The notes beneath the pieces are model-generated. The model had not been told where the DNA came from. It did not search any database and saw nothing but the letters and a program-made list of their open reading frames with translations. From CAXTKD01 sp964244885 (GTDB lineage Bacteria; Pseudomonadota; Alphaproteobacteria; Sphingomonadales; Sphingomonadaceae): a DNA stretch of 64,000 bases. A program made the position numbers and the translations under genes. How positions within the stretch are numbered: the stretch's first letter is position 1; each line of letters opens with the position of its first letter. Location: assembly GCA_964244885.1 (NCBI GenBank), contig CAXTKD010000017.1:3146-67145 (forward strand), written 5' to 3'. Below, piece after piece: positions 8,818 through 17,191 of this stretch.

Positions 8818-10125
8818 TCAGGCCTCGCCGTTCGGCAACATGCTCGCGAGCAGCTTGTCGATCTTCCGCCCGTCCATGTCGACGACCTCGAAGCGCCAGC
8901 CGTCGGCGTTGAACACCTCGCCGGTCTCGGGGAGGTGGCGAAGCCGCGCGAGCGCGTAGCCCGCGACGGTGTGGTAGTCGCGCTGCTGCTCGAGATCGAG
9001 GCCGAGGCGGTCTGCCATCTCGTCGATCGGCATCGAACCCGCCAGCAGCCACGACCCGTCCTCGCGGCGGACCGCCGGGGGATCGTCGCCGTAGTCGACG
9101 TCGCTGGCGAACGCGCCGGCGATCGCCGACAACAGGTCGGCGGGGGTCACCACGCCTTCGAAGTGGCCGTACTCGTCGTGCACCAGCGCCATCGGCACGT
9201 CGGACGATTGCAGCGTGATCATCGCGTCGGTCGCGTCGGTCATGTCGGGCACCACGGCCGCCGCCCTGGCCAGCGTCCTGAGGTCAAGAGGGCGCCCGGC
9301 CAGAAGCGCCGCGAGCATGTCGCGCGATTCGACGACGCCGATGATATTGTCGACCGAGCCTTCGGCGATCGGCAAGCGAGTGTGCGGCGTCTCGATCAGC
9401 GCGGCGCGGATCTCCTCCTCCGACGAATCGGCGTCGAGCCAGTCGACGTCGGTGCGCGGGGTCATGATGCCGCGCACCGGGCGGTCGGCGAGGCGCATGA
9501 CGCCCGAGATCATCTGGCGCTCGCTCTCCTCGATGACGCCCGCCGACTGCGCCTCGGCGACCACCAAGTGGAGCTCCTCGGCGGTGACCTGGCTCTCGGG
9601 CTTCTTGGCGAGGCCGAAGGCGCGCCAGATCGCGGCGGTCGAGCTTTCGAGCAGCCAGACGAGCGGCGCGCCGGCGGTCGCCATGCCCTTCATCAGCGGC
9701 GCGACCATCGCGGCGATCGGCTCGGGCGTGCGCAGCGCCAGCTGCTTGGGAAGCAACTCGCCGACCATCAGCTGCGCGACCGTCGTCGCGACGATCACCA
9801 GCGCGAAGCCGACGTCCTCGGCGGTTCCGGGCTTCAGCCCCAGCCAGCCGAGGCGCTCGGCGACCGGCCCGCCGAGCGAGGACGCCGAATAGGCGCCCGC
9901 GAGGACTCCGATCAACGTGATGCCGACCTGGATGGTCGACAGGAACTTGCCGGGATCCGACGCCAGCGACAGCGCCGCCGCGGCGCCCTTGCTCCCCGCG
10001 TTGGCCATCGCCTGCAGGCGGGGCTTGCGCGACGAGACGATCGCCAGCTCGGACATCGCGAAGAAGCCGTTCAACAGGACGAGCGCGAGGATGATCGCGA
10101 CGTTCAGCCAGGGAAAGGAGTGCAT
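8818..10125 (-). CDS. CNNM/CorC (HlyC) family transporter-like membrane protein
   Basis: A 435-residue member of the UPF0053/CNNM group. An N-terminal DUF21 membrane domain (residues about 1-150) opens with NVAIILALVLLNGFFAMSELAIVSSRK and includes VGITLIGVLAGAYS and VAQLMVGELLPKQLALR. It is followed by a CBS pair (RPVRGIMTPRTDVDWLD; TRLPIAEGSVDNIIGVVESRDML) and a CorC_HlyC C-terminal domain (DYHTVAGYALARLRHLP; FEVVDMDGRKIDKLL). Relatives are implicated in magnesium or cobalt efflux; the old name hemolysin is misleading. The stop lies four bases beyond the repeat arm at 8810. Confidence 0.92.
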   Translation of the reverse strand: MHSFPWLNVAIILALVLLNGFFAMSELAIVSSRKPRLQAMANAGSKGAAAALSLASDPGKFLSTIQVGITLIGVLAGAYSASSLGGPVAERLGWLGLKPGTAEDVGFALVIVATTVAQLMVGELLPKQLALRTPEPIAAMVAPLMKGMATAGAPLVWLLESSTAAIWRAFGLAKKPESQVTAEELHLVVAEAQSAGVIEESERQMISGVMRLADRPVRGIMTPRTDVDWLDADSSEEEIRAALIETPHTRLPIAEGSVDNIIGVVESRDMLAALLAGRPLDLRTLARAAAVVPDMTDATDAMITLQSSDVPMALVHDEYGHFEGVVTPADLLSAIAGAFASDVDYGDDPPAVRREDGSWLLAGSMPIDEMADRLGLDLEQQRDYHTVAGYALARLRHLPETGEVFNADGWRFEVVDMDGRKIDKLLASMLPNGEA

Positions 10126-10191
10126 GGTGCCGCTAGTTTAGGGAAGGGAGCCGCTGCTGGCGAACGTTTCGTTGCCGGTTCGGGTCCCGGC

Positions 10192-10650
10192 CTAGCGCCG
10201 GTCGCGGAAGAAATCGCGCAGCAGCGCCCCCGCCTCGCCCTCCCCGATGCCGCCATAGACCTCCGGCCGGTGATGGCAGGTGGGGTGCGAAAACACCCGC
10301 GCGCCGTGGTCGACGCCACCGCCCTTGGGGTCGGGTGCGGCGTAATAAAGGCGCGCGATGCGCGCGAAGGAGATCGCGCCGGCGCACATCGGACAGGGCT
10401 CCAGCGTGACGTGGAGGTCGAGCCCGGTGAGACGCTCCCGCCCGAGCAGGGCGCAGGCGGCGCGGATCGCCAGCAATTCGGCATGTGCCGTCGGATCATT
10501 GAGCTCGCGCGTACGATTGCGCGCCTCCGCGACCATAACGCCGCTCGCATCGGCGATCACCGCGCCGACCGGCACCTCGCCGATAACGGCGGCTTCGCGC
10601 GCCAGCTGCAGCGCCCGAGCCATGGCAGGGGAAATCGGAAAGCCGCTCAT
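10192..10650 (-). CDS. tadA: tRNA-specific adenosine deaminase
   Basis: TadA deaminates the wobble adenosine (A34) of tRNA-Arg(ACG) to inosine and is essential in most bacteria; 152 residues, normal size. The zinc deaminase signature is complete: PTAHAELLAIRAA (His ligand and catalytic Glu) and LEPCPMCAGAISFARI (two Cys ligands). GEVPVGAVIAD and RNRTRELNDP are typical for TadA rather than for cytidine or guanine deaminases. Start is ATG 10650. It is on the same strand as, and upstream of, the CorC-type gene. Confidence 0.96.
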   Translation of the reverse strand: MSGFPISPAMARALQLAREAAVIGEVPVGAVIADASGVMVAEARNRTRELNDPTAHAELLAIRAACALLGRERLTGLDLHVTLEPCPMCAGAISFARIARLYYAAPDPKGGGVDHGARVFSHPTCHHRPEVYGGIGEGEAGALLRDFFRDRR

Positions 10651-10710
10651 CGCTTGCGTCTAGCGCGGCGGCGCGCGGATTGCAGCCTGGCGCGTTGAGC
10701 GTGACGCCAG

Positions 10711-10887
10711 TCAGGCGGTGCGCAGGTTCGCCTCGGGTGCGCGCTGGCGCTCCGATTCGGCTTCCGCGAAGCCCAATGCGGTTTCGAGATGCGCGGCGAC
10801 CGCGGCATGGCCACCGCGATCGAGCTCGGCCTGCGCGGCGCGCATCAGCGCGATCGCCCGGTCAACATGCGATTCGGTCTTGATCAT
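10711..10887 (-). CDS. Small hypothetical protein
   Basis: A predicted 58-residue soluble helical protein starting MIKTESHVDRAIALMRAAQ and ending in a polar tail. It is rich in Ala, Glu and Arg and has no cysteine, signal peptide or membrane segment. I chose ATG 10887 because a longer frame extending upstream overlaps the next gene and has an unlikely Arg/Ser composition. Its heptad-like spacing could support a short helical hairpin. Function unknown. Confidence 0.55.
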   Translation of the reverse strand: MIKTESHVDRAIALMRAAQAELDRGGHAAVAAHLETALGFAEAESERQRAPEANLRTA

Positions 10888-10966
10888 GGATGCGGTGATG
10901 AACCTGCGCGACGCATCCGGCAACGCCGAATGGCGTCGCCGGACGGCAATCGATTCGAAAACGGAC

Positions 10967-11251
10967 CTATTTCTTGGCGCTGCCGTCGTCACCCGGCTTT
11001 TCGACGCTGACCGTCGGCACGGTGACGGAGGTCTCCTTGGTGTCGACATGCACGTCGGGCACGGTGACCGATTCTTCCTTGCTGCCGACGTTGACCTTGG
11101 CGGTCTCGACCTGGACATCGGGGACCTCGCCGCCCTGCACCGTGACCTGAGGCGCCTTCAGCGAGCCGCTGGTATCGACGTTGAACAGGCCCGCCGCCCA
11201 GGCGATTCCGGCGATGACAAGGACTGCGATCAGGATCAGGACGCCGCGCAT
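10967..11251 (-). CDS. Small membrane-anchored protein with repeated VTVPxVxV strands
   Basis: A 94-residue protein with one N-terminal membrane helix (RGVLILIAVLVIAGIAWAAGLF) and an outward tail of near-repeats: PQVTVQGGEVPDVQVETAKV, then ESVTVPDVHVDTKETSVTVP. The tail alternates hydrophobic and acidic residues like a beta-strand ladder and ends in charged residues. ATG 11251 has a GAGGG site a few bases upstream. A weak general-stress-type promoter match lies at 11284-11308. I know no function for it. Confidence 0.7.
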   Translation of the reverse strand: MRGVLILIAVLVIAGIAWAAGLFNVDTSGSLKAPQVTVQGGEVPDVQVETAKVNVGSKEESVTVPDVHVDTKETSVTVPTVSVEKPGDDGSAKK

Positions 11252-11283
11252 GAATTTACCCTCTTTGATTGTTCAGGAGGCGT

Positions 11284-11308
11284 AACGTCATGCGGGCGTC
11301 ATGGTTGC
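11284..11308 (-). promoter_or_regulatory. Possible EcfG-type (general stress) promoter
   Basis: On the minus strand this reads GCAAC, sixteen bases, CGTT. The alphaproteobacterial EcfG consensus is GGAAC-N16/17-CGTT, so there is one mismatch in the -35 and a full -10 core. It stands about 33 bases before the start of the small membrane protein. One short degenerate match can occur by chance. Confidence 0.3.
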
Positions 11309-11327
11309 ATGGCGAGCAAAGCAAAAA

Positions 11328-13163
11328 TCAGGCGACCTTCGCCCGGCTCGCCTTCTTGCGCTCGTGCGGGTCGAGGTGGGCCTTGCGAAGCCGGATCGAC
11401 TTCGGCGTGACCTCGACCAGCTCGTCCTCGTCGATATAGGCGATCGCCTGCTCCAGCGTCAGCCGCTTCGGCGGGGTGAGCCGGATCGCGTCGTCCTTGC
11501 CGCCGCTGGCGCGAAAGTTGGTGAGCTGCTTGGCCTTCATCGGGTTGACTTCGAGGTCGTCGTCCTTGGCGTTCTCGCCGATGATCATGCCCTCGTAGAG
11601 TGCCTCGCCGGGGGCGACCATCATGATGCCGCGCTCCTCGAGCGGGCCGAGCGCGTAGGCGTTGGCCTCGCCCGAGCCGTTAGAGATCAGCACGCCGTTC
11701 TTGCGGCCCTCGATCTTGCCCTTGAACGGGCCGTACTTCTCGAACAGCCGGTTCATGATGCCGGTGCCGCGGGTGTCCGACAGGAACTCGCCGTGATAGC
11801 CGATCAGGCCGCGCGACGGGGCGGAGAAGGTGATGCGGGTCTTGCCGCCGCCCGAGGGGCGCATGTCGGTCAGCTCGGCCTTCCGGATCGCCATCTTCTC
11901 GACGACGGTGCCCGAATATTCCTCGTCGACGTCGATGACGACGGTCTCATAGGGCTCGGTCTTGTTGCCGTTCTCGTCCTCGCGGAAGAGCACGCGCGGG
12001 CGGCTGATGCCGAGCTCGAAGCCCTCGCGCCGCATCGTCTCGATCAGCACGCCGAGCTGTAGCTCGCCGCGGCCGGCGACTTCGTAAGAGTCGCGGTCGG
12101 CCGATTCGGTGACCTTGATCGCGACGTTGGACTCGCCCTCGCGGAACAGGCGGTCGCGGATCATCCGCGACGTGACCTTGGTGCCCTCGCGGCCCGCCAT
12201 CGGCGAATCGTTGACCGCGAAGCGCATCGAGAGGGTCGGCGGGTCGATCGGCTGCGCGTGCAGCGGCTCGGTGACGCTCGGGTCGCAGATTGTGTTGGCG
12301 ACGGTCGCGGACGTAAGCCCGGCGATCGAGATGATGTCGCCCGCCTGCGCCTCTTCGACCGGCACGCGCTCCAGCCCGCGGAAGGCGAGGAGCTTCGACG
12401 CACGGCCGCTCTCGACCAGCTTGCCGTCGGGGTCGAGCGCCTGGATCGGCGCGTTGACCTTGATGCTGCCGGAAAACACCAGGCCGGTCAGGATGCGGCC
12501 GAGGAAGTTGTCGCGGTCGAGCAGAGTCACCAGGAACTTGAACGGGCCGTCCGGGTCGGCCTTAGGCGGCGGGACGTGGTCGACGATGGTGCGGAACAGC
12601 GGCTCCAACGTGCCCTCGCGCGCCAAGGCGTCCTCGCTCGCATAGCCGTTGCGGCCCGAGGCGAAGAGCACCGGGAAGTCGAGTTGCTCGTCGGTGGCGT
12701 CCAAGGAGACGAACAGGTCGAACACTTCATCGAGCACCTCCTGCGTGCGCTCGTCTGGACGGTCGATCTTGTTGACGACGACGATCGGGCGGAGGCCCAG
12801 CGCCAGCGCCTTGCCGGTGACGAACTTGGTCTGCGGCATCGCGCCTTCGGACGAGTCGACCAGCAGCACCACGCCGTCGACCATCGACAGGATGCGCTCC
12901 ACCTCGCCGCCGAAGTCGGCGTGGCCGGGGGTGTCGACGATGTTGATTCGAGTCGTCTCGCCGTCCTTCGCGTGCCACTCGATCGAGGTGCACTTGGCGA
13001 GGATGGTGATCCCCCGCTCCTTCTCGAGGTCGTTCGAGTCCATCGCGCGCTCGGCGACGCGCTGGTTGTCGCGGAACGTGCCCGACTGCCGGAAGAGCTG
13101 GTCAACCAGCGTGGTCTTGCCATGATCGACGTGCGCGATGATGGCGATGTTACGAAGACGCAT
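11328..13163 (-). CDS. typA: Ribosome-associated translational GTPase TypA/BipA
   Basis: TypA/BipA is a ribosome-binding GTPase that helps 50S assembly and stress or cold adaptation. At 611 residues it is full length. GTPase motifs: AHVDHGKTTLVDQLF (G1), RGITI (G2), DTPGHADFGGEVERIL (G3), NKIDRP (G4). The EF-G-like domains follow, with GRGELQLGVLIETMRREGFE, and the BipA-specific C-terminus (RASGGKDDAIRLTPPKRLTLEQAIAYIDEDELVEVTP). A strong terminator at 13186-13211 isolates it from the operon upstream on the same strand. Confidence 0.97.
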   Translation of the reverse strand: MRLRNIAIIAHVDHGKTTLVDQLFRQSGTFRDNQRVAERAMDSNDLEKERGITILAKCTSIEWHAKDGETTRINIVDTPGHADFGGEVERILSMVDGVVLLVDSSEGAMPQTKFVTGKALALGLRPIVVVNKIDRPDERTQEVLDEVFDLFVSLDATDEQLDFPVLFASGRNGYASEDALAREGTLEPLFRTIVDHVPPPKADPDGPFKFLVTLLDRDNFLGRILTGLVFSGSIKVNAPIQALDPDGKLVESGRASKLLAFRGLERVPVEEAQAGDIISIAGLTSATVANTICDPSVTEPLHAQPIDPPTLSMRFAVNDSPMAGREGTKVTSRMIRDRLFREGESNVAIKVTESADRDSYEVAGRGELQLGVLIETMRREGFELGISRPRVLFREDENGNKTEPYETVVIDVDEEYSGTVVEKMAIRKAELTDMRPSGGGKTRITFSAPSRGLIGYHGEFLSDTRGTGIMNRLFEKYGPFKGKIEGRKNGVLISNGSGEANAYALGPLEERGIMMVAPGEALYEGMIIGENAKDDDLEVNPMKAKQLTNFRASGGKDDAIRLTPPKRLTLEQAIAYIDEDELVEVTPKSIRLRKAHLDPHERKKASRAKVA

Positions 13164-13185
13164 CGTATGTGGCCTGCCGGTTCAA

Positions 13186-13211
13186 AAGAAAAAGCCGGGG
13201 CGGCCCCGGCT
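13186..13211 (-). terminator. Intrinsic terminator of the 16115-13284 operon
   Basis: On the minus strand the stem AGCCGGG/CCCGGCT with a short GC loop is followed by a T-rich tail (TTTTTCTTTT). It sits after the stop at 13284 and before the typA start, ending the upstream operon. Confidence 0.75.
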
Positions 13212-13232
13212 GTCGGCGGCGGATATAACGGT

Positions 13233-13261
13233 GCGCGCCGCTCACAACAAGAGCGGCGCGC
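13233..13261. repeat. Perfect 11-bp inverted repeat between operon end and terminator
   Basis: Arms 13233-13243 (GCGCGCCGCTC) and 13251-13261 are perfectly complementary around a seven-base loop. No T-run follows on either strand, so it may be a second stem supporting the nearby terminator or an mRNA 3'-end stabiliser. Confidence 0.5.
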
Positions 13262-13283
13262 CCAACTCGTTATTTGTCGATTA

Positions 13284-13658
13284 TCATCGAGCTCGAGGTG
13301 TGCAAGGTGAACTGTTGCCCAGCGCATAGTCGCCTGCCGCAGCCGAGCCATTGAAGGTCGCTTTGCCTGCGATGTTTCCTAAGACCGGGCTCTGACCGTT
13401 GGATGCCGCGACCGCCGCGCCCACACCACCGGCCGCGGCCGAGCCAACCGAACGAGCAGCACAGGTGGTGGCGATAGCGCGATCGAGATTTTTATTCTTC
13501 CGGTTTATCTCATCGAGCTCGCGCTGGCCACGCTCCCGCTCAGCTTCAAGGCAACGCGTGCGAGCGCTTCCCGGTTTGTCGTCGCACAATTTTCCGGCAG
13601 ACGCCGCGCTGCTGAGAGCGACAGTCCCGGCCAGAAAAGCGCAAAGGATGATCTTCAT
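13284..13658 (-). CDS. Small secreted protein, glycine/alanine-rich C-terminus
   Basis: A 124-residue predicted exported protein. The start is ATG 13658 with GGGGAG five bases upstream. The signal peptide is KIILCAFLAGTVALSSAASA. The mature part opens KLCDDKPGSARTRCLEAERE (two Cys), continues as a charged helix (QRELDEINRKNKNLDRAIATTC), then a glycine/alanine stretch GSAAAGGVGAAVAASNG that could insert in or pack against a membrane. It ends the three-gene operon, only 14 bases after the previous gene. Not recognised; an envelope role is inferred from neighbours. Confidence 0.65.
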   Translation of the reverse strand: MKIILCAFLAGTVALSSAASAGKLCDDKPGSARTRCLEAERERGQRELDEINRKNKNLDRAIATTCAARSVGSAAAGGVGAAVAASNGQSPVLGNIAGKATFNGSAAAGDYALGNSSPCTPRAR

Positions 13659-13672
13659 TTCGTTCTCCCCTT

Positions 13673-14962
13673 TCAACCAACGAACGACACGCGACCATTG
13701 AGAAACACCACCCGCTTGCCGGGGTATATCCACTGCTCCTCGCCGGTGGCGATCCGCTTGATATTGGCCGGTTCGCCGAGCGCGGCGCGGACTTGCGGCA
13801 TTGTCATGCCCTTGCGGACGGACCTCGACAGGATCGCGTCGGCGGCGTCCGCGCCATATTTGGCGGCGACATCCTGCCGCTGCCTGGCGCGCTCGGATGC
13901 CGCCGCGGCCGCGCGCTGAGACGCTTCGCGCTTATCCGCCGCCGCGCGCTGGGCCACCTTGCGCTTGCCGGAGAGGGCGGCAGCTTCGGCGGCGCGCTGC
14001 CGGTCGGCCTCCGCCTTGCGCTCCGCCGCCTCGGTTTGCTCGCGCGCGGCGCGTTGCGCCGCCATCGCCTGCTGCGCCGCCGCCAGCGTGCGGACGCGGG
14101 CGCTCGCCTCGGCGATGTTCTTGTTGCCGGGAGCGAGGCCCAGGGCCGAAGCGTAGTTTGCCCCCGCGCCAGAGAAATCGCCCGCCTTCTCGGCGCAGAC
14201 TCCCAGCGCGAACCACAGCGACGCCGCCGCTTCGCCGCCGGCGCGCAGTTGCGCCCATTGCTGGCAGCTTGACGCGAGGTCCTTGACCGAAACCTTTACC
14301 GCCGCGCGGAAGGGCTTCACAGCCGCCTTGGTGAGGCCGTCGGTGCTTTCCTCCAGCCTGATCTTATACTCCTGCGAGTAGGGCGAGATGTCCTGTTTGA
14401 TATCGCGCGCCGCCGCGCCGACAAGCGCCGCGATCACCTGATCCGGCGCGGTGCCGGGCTCTTGGCCTTCGCAGAAGCGTGACTGATCCTGATAGGGCTT
14501 CGTCGCCGAATAGATAACCTGCCGGTCGGCGGCGCGCTCGATCCGCGCATCGACGATCACCTGGATCGTGCGCGTCGTGCAGGTGACCGTGACCTGCTCC
14601 TTCTCCTTGCACTTGAACAGATTGCCGCGCGCGCAACGCGTTTCCTGGTGTTGCTCGCTCTCCTGCGACGCGGACGCTGCCGCGCGCCCGGACAGCGTGC
14701 CCTCGGCGCCGCGCCGGCCGCCCGGGCCGCTCATGACCGCGAAATAGGCATCCGATGAAAACGCGGCTTCCAGGGCTTGTGTCGCCATGCCGCCCGCGCG
14801 GCCCTCGAACGGCGCGATGGAGAGTTTCCGCAATTGGCTCGGCTCGCGAAACTTGGCCGGGAATTGCCCGGTCATAAGGACGCTTTCGGCGTTCACGGCG
14901 GAGCCGCAGGCGAGTGTCAGCGCCGCGACGAACCGCGCGAGCATCGGGAACGCGCTACGCAT
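13673..14962 (-). CDS. Exported multidomain protein: CsgG/LpoB-like region, TPR, coiled coil, OmlA-like tail
   Basis: A 429-residue exported protein of mixed architecture. After a signal peptide (about 1-25), LRKLSIAPFEGRAGGMATQALEAAFSSDAYFAV resembles the CsgG/LpoB fold opening. A cysteine-rich insert (QETRCARGNLFKCKEKEQVTVTC) and VDARIERAADRQVIYSATKPY follow. Residues about 235-290 look like a TPR pair (WFALGVCAEKAGDFSGAGANY). A long Ala/Arg/Glu coiled coil (about 290-375) leads to a final segment, GMTMPQVRAALGEPANIKRI...QWIYPGKRVVFLNG, that resembles the SmpA/OmlA (BamE) fold. The start overlaps the upstream gene by eight bases. An outer-membrane or periplasmic assembly role is inference. 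Confidence 0.7.
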   Translation of the reverse strand: MRSAFPMLARFVAALTLACGSAVNAESVLMTGQFPAKFREPSQLRKLSIAPFEGRAGGMATQALEAAFSSDAYFAVMSGPGGRRGAEGTLSGRAAASASQESEQHQETRCARGNLFKCKEKEQVTVTCTTRTIQVIVDARIERAADRQVIYSATKPYQDQSRFCEGQEPGTAPDQVIAALVGAAARDIKQDISPYSQEYKIRLEESTDGLTKAAVKPFRAAVKVSVKDLASSCQQWAQLRAGGEAAASLWFALGVCAEKAGDFSGAGANYASALGLAPGNKNIAEASARVRTLAAAQQAMAAQRAAREQTEAAERKAEADRQRAAEAAALSGKRKVAQRAAADKREASQRAAAAASERARQRQDVAAKYGADAADAILSRSVRKGMTMPQVRAALGEPANIKRIATGEEQWIYPGKRVVFLNGRVSFVG

Positions 14963-16115
14963 CGGCGGTTCGTTCCTCGCGCCGCGCCAGCATTTCCACC
15001 GCGGCGCGGACCGCGTTGGAATGCGACTCGATCGCCAGGAAGGCGAGGAACAGTGCGATCACCATGAAGGCCGCAATCGCCGCGCACGCGAAAGTCAGCG
15101 CCACATTGCGCGCCAGGCGTGAGGCCGCCGCTTTCATCGCGGCGACCGCCTCGGCCTGCACGTTGCGCGCCACCGCCGCGTCGCGCACGGCGAGTGCAGC
15201 GGCGTTTCCGCGATTGGCATCGGCGATCGCCTGCCGCCAGCTGTCACAAACAATCTGGTAAAATGCGGGAAGATTGGAGCGCGTCAGCCGGGCGCGGAGG
15301 TGAGTGAAGGCGGCGTTGTACTCCGAGAAGAAACGCTCGTTATCCGTCGCGCCGCACCGCTCGGGCTCTTTCAGCGCATAGTCGTAGGCGTCGATGTAGT
15401 CGGGCGTGCCCCGCGCCGCCGCGATCGAGGCGAGCGCCGCCGCCATCGCCCTAAGCCGCTCTGGGCCATCGATCGTTTCGACCGCGGGTCCGGGCGGCAG
15501 GGCCGTGGTTTCCGCCGCTTGCGCCGGTGTCTGCACGACGAAGGACACGGAAGCAGGCCTGGACTGATTGCCGTTGGTGTCCTGGGCGATGGCGCGCAAT
15601 ACAAAGGTACGCCTCAGCCTTTGGTCGTCCGGCAGCGCGTTCAGCGTCTTCGCCAGCGAAGCGGTCAGCTTCAAGACCGCCCGCTCGGGATTCGCGGGAT
15701 CGGGGCTGGCGACGAACAGCTCTCCGTCCTGGCCGCCGATGATCTGGAAGCCGTCGGGCTGGCGGGCGATCGGGGCGCCGCTATCCGCCTCGAAATGGGC
15801 GACGATCTGGCCTTCCGAAAAGGGCTGGCCGGCCGGGTCGCTGATGATCCGCAAGCGGGTCGGGCCGGCGAAGCGCGCGTCGAGTTCCTGAAGAGCGATC
15901 GGCTTCGGAGCCGTCTCCGCGAACGTCGGCACCGCCTCGAGCCGCGCACCGCGAAAGCTGCTGAGCTGGAAGAACAGCGCGATGAAGAGCGCGAGCGACG
16001 CCCCACCGATCGCCGCGAGCGCGCCGACGAGGTACAGCTTGCGCGCGGTCGGCAAGACCCACCGCGATTGCGCGGCGTCCCAACCCGCTCTTGCGTTCGC
16101 TGTCGCCTGTTCCAC
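14955..16115 (-). CDS. Two-helix inner-membrane protein of unknown function
   Basis: A 386-residue membrane protein. Helix 1 is at about 28-52 (LYLVGALAAIGGASLALFIALFF) and helix 2 near 335-360 (NVALTFACAAIAAFMVIALFLAFLAIE). Between them is a large periplasmic domain with beta-sandwich-like strands (LRIISDPAGQPFSEGQIVAHFEAD; RTFVLRAIAQDTNGNQSRPAS) and a helical part with one Cys (EPERCGATDNERFFSEYNAAF). No catalytic motif is recognised. It is first of a three-gene operon with the CsgG/LpoB-like protein and the small secreted protein; the eight-base overlap with the second implies coupled translation. Confidence 0.7.
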   Translation of the reverse strand: MEQATANARAGWDAAQSRWVLPTARKLYLVGALAAIGGASLALFIALFFQLSSFRGARLEAVPTFAETAPKPIALQELDARFAGPTRLRIISDPAGQPFSEGQIVAHFEADSGAPIARQPDGFQIIGGQDGELFVASPDPANPERAVLKLTASLAKTLNALPDDQRLRRTFVLRAIAQDTNGNQSRPASVSFVVQTPAQAAETTALPPGPAVETIDGPERLRAMAAALASIAAARGTPDYIDAYDYALKEPERCGATDNERFFSEYNAAFTHLRARLTRSNLPAFYQIVCDSWRQAIADANRGNAAALAVRDAAVARNVQAEAVAAMKAAASRLARNVALTFACAAIAAFMVIALFLAFLAIESHSNAVRAAVEMLARREERTADA

Positions 16116-16223
16116 CTGGCCCCCAACCCGCCCGACAGTCAGGCTATTGGAGCGACCGGAGGAAGCAAGGCGAACAAGCCAAAACGGAACTTAAAGCGGC
16201 GATGGACGCGGAGTTGGTTTAAT

Positions 16224-17138
16224 CTACTCGGCGGCAACCGCCATCGGCTCGCCCCACAAGTGCCGACGGTAGGCGTCGAAGCAAGCGGCGCCGCAGGACA
16301 GGCGCATCAGCGCGCCCTCGGCGATGTAGCGCGCCGACTCCGGGAACTCGTCGACCAGCGGCCACAGCACTTCGGCGTTCCACGCCTCGCTGTGCTTCAC
16401 GTCGAGCACGGCATGGAGATCGAAGTAGAGCCGTTCCTTGTTGGACAGGCCGAGGCGCTTGAGGCCCGCCGCGACATGCGCCGAGCGGCCCGGGGCTGTA
16501 AGCTCGATCACACCGAGCGCGCCGATCGCGTGATAGGCGTAGCGGCGAGTCGTCGAGAAGGCGAGCATGGTGTTGGCGAGCGCCAGGCTCTGCCACTCGG
16601 TGGTGTCGATCGTCGGGCGCAGGTCGAGATTGGCGACCAGCGCATCCAGCATTGGGCCGTGCATGCCCTTGATGTTGCCGCGACCCATTTCGTCCCAATA
16701 GTTCGCCGCGAGCTCGATCTTGGCGCGCGGCGGCATCTTGACCTGCGCCATCGCGACGAGATCGTCGAAGCCCGCCTCGCCGGCGGCCTCCTGTGTCAGG
16801 AACCAGCGCATCTCGTCGCGGGTCGCGGTCTCGGCGAGCCACGGGAAGAGCGCGTCGTTCTGGCCCGGGCCGACATGCTTCAGATGCTCGAACCAGGCGA
16901 CGAAGGCGTCGGGAGTCGTCGGCGCGTCCGACACCTGATCGGCAACGGCGGCACGCGCGCTCTCGATCCAGCGCCCTTCCGCCTTCCGCATCGCGCAGTC
17001 CTCGTCGAGCTCGGCCGCCCAGTCGGCATGCGGCACGGCGACCGCCAGCCGGCGGCGGTTGAAGCGCGACAGGCGGCGGTGAAAGGCGGCGGGATCGCCC
17101 GCGTGAAAAGCGGGAGATGACGAAAAGTTGATTTGCAT
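16224..17138 (-). CDS. Haem-oxygenase-like iron-containing redox protein
   Basis: A 304-residue helical protein resembling the iron-containing redox family (Haem_oxygenas_2; the haem-oxygenase-like diiron oxidase fold). Candidate metal ligands are the Glu in LTQEAAGEAGFDDL, the acids in NYWDEMGRGN, and His/Asp/Glu in YFDLHAVLDVKHSEAW. The early part (AFVAWFEHLKHVGPGQNDALFPWLAETATRDEMRWFL) is typical. ATG 17138 is preferred over the TTG just before it. It lies 53 bases after the hybrid kinase gene on the same strand, so it may be its output or a co-regulated enzyme. The substrate is unknown. Confidence 0.75.
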   Translation of the reverse strand: MQINFSSSPAFHAGDPAAFHRRLSRFNRRRLAVAVPHADWAAELDEDCAMRKAEGRWIESARAAVADQVSDAPTTPDAFVAWFEHLKHVGPGQNDALFPWLAETATRDEMRWFLTQEAAGEAGFDDLVAMAQVKMPPRAKIELAANYWDEMGRGNIKGMHGPMLDALVANLDLRPTIDTTEWQSLALANTMLAFSTTRRYAYHAIGALGVIELTAPGRSAHVAAGLKRLGLSNKERLYFDLHAVLDVKHSEAWNAEVLWPLVDEFPESARYIAEGALMRLSCGAACFDAYRRHLWGEPMAVAAE

Positions 17139-17191
17139 CAATGACCTGCGTGATCGAAGGGCCGGTTTGGCCGATTTTTCGAGTCAACGGC

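Noticed and set aside
8722..10698. Long plus-strand open frame opposite the CorC-type and tadA genes
   Set aside because: Low-complexity Arg/Asp/Gly composition and antisense to two clearly real genes.
15300..17120. Long plus-strand open frame opposite the membrane and haem-oxygenase-like genes
   Set aside because: Shadow of two minus-strand genes; no domain motif or ribosome site.
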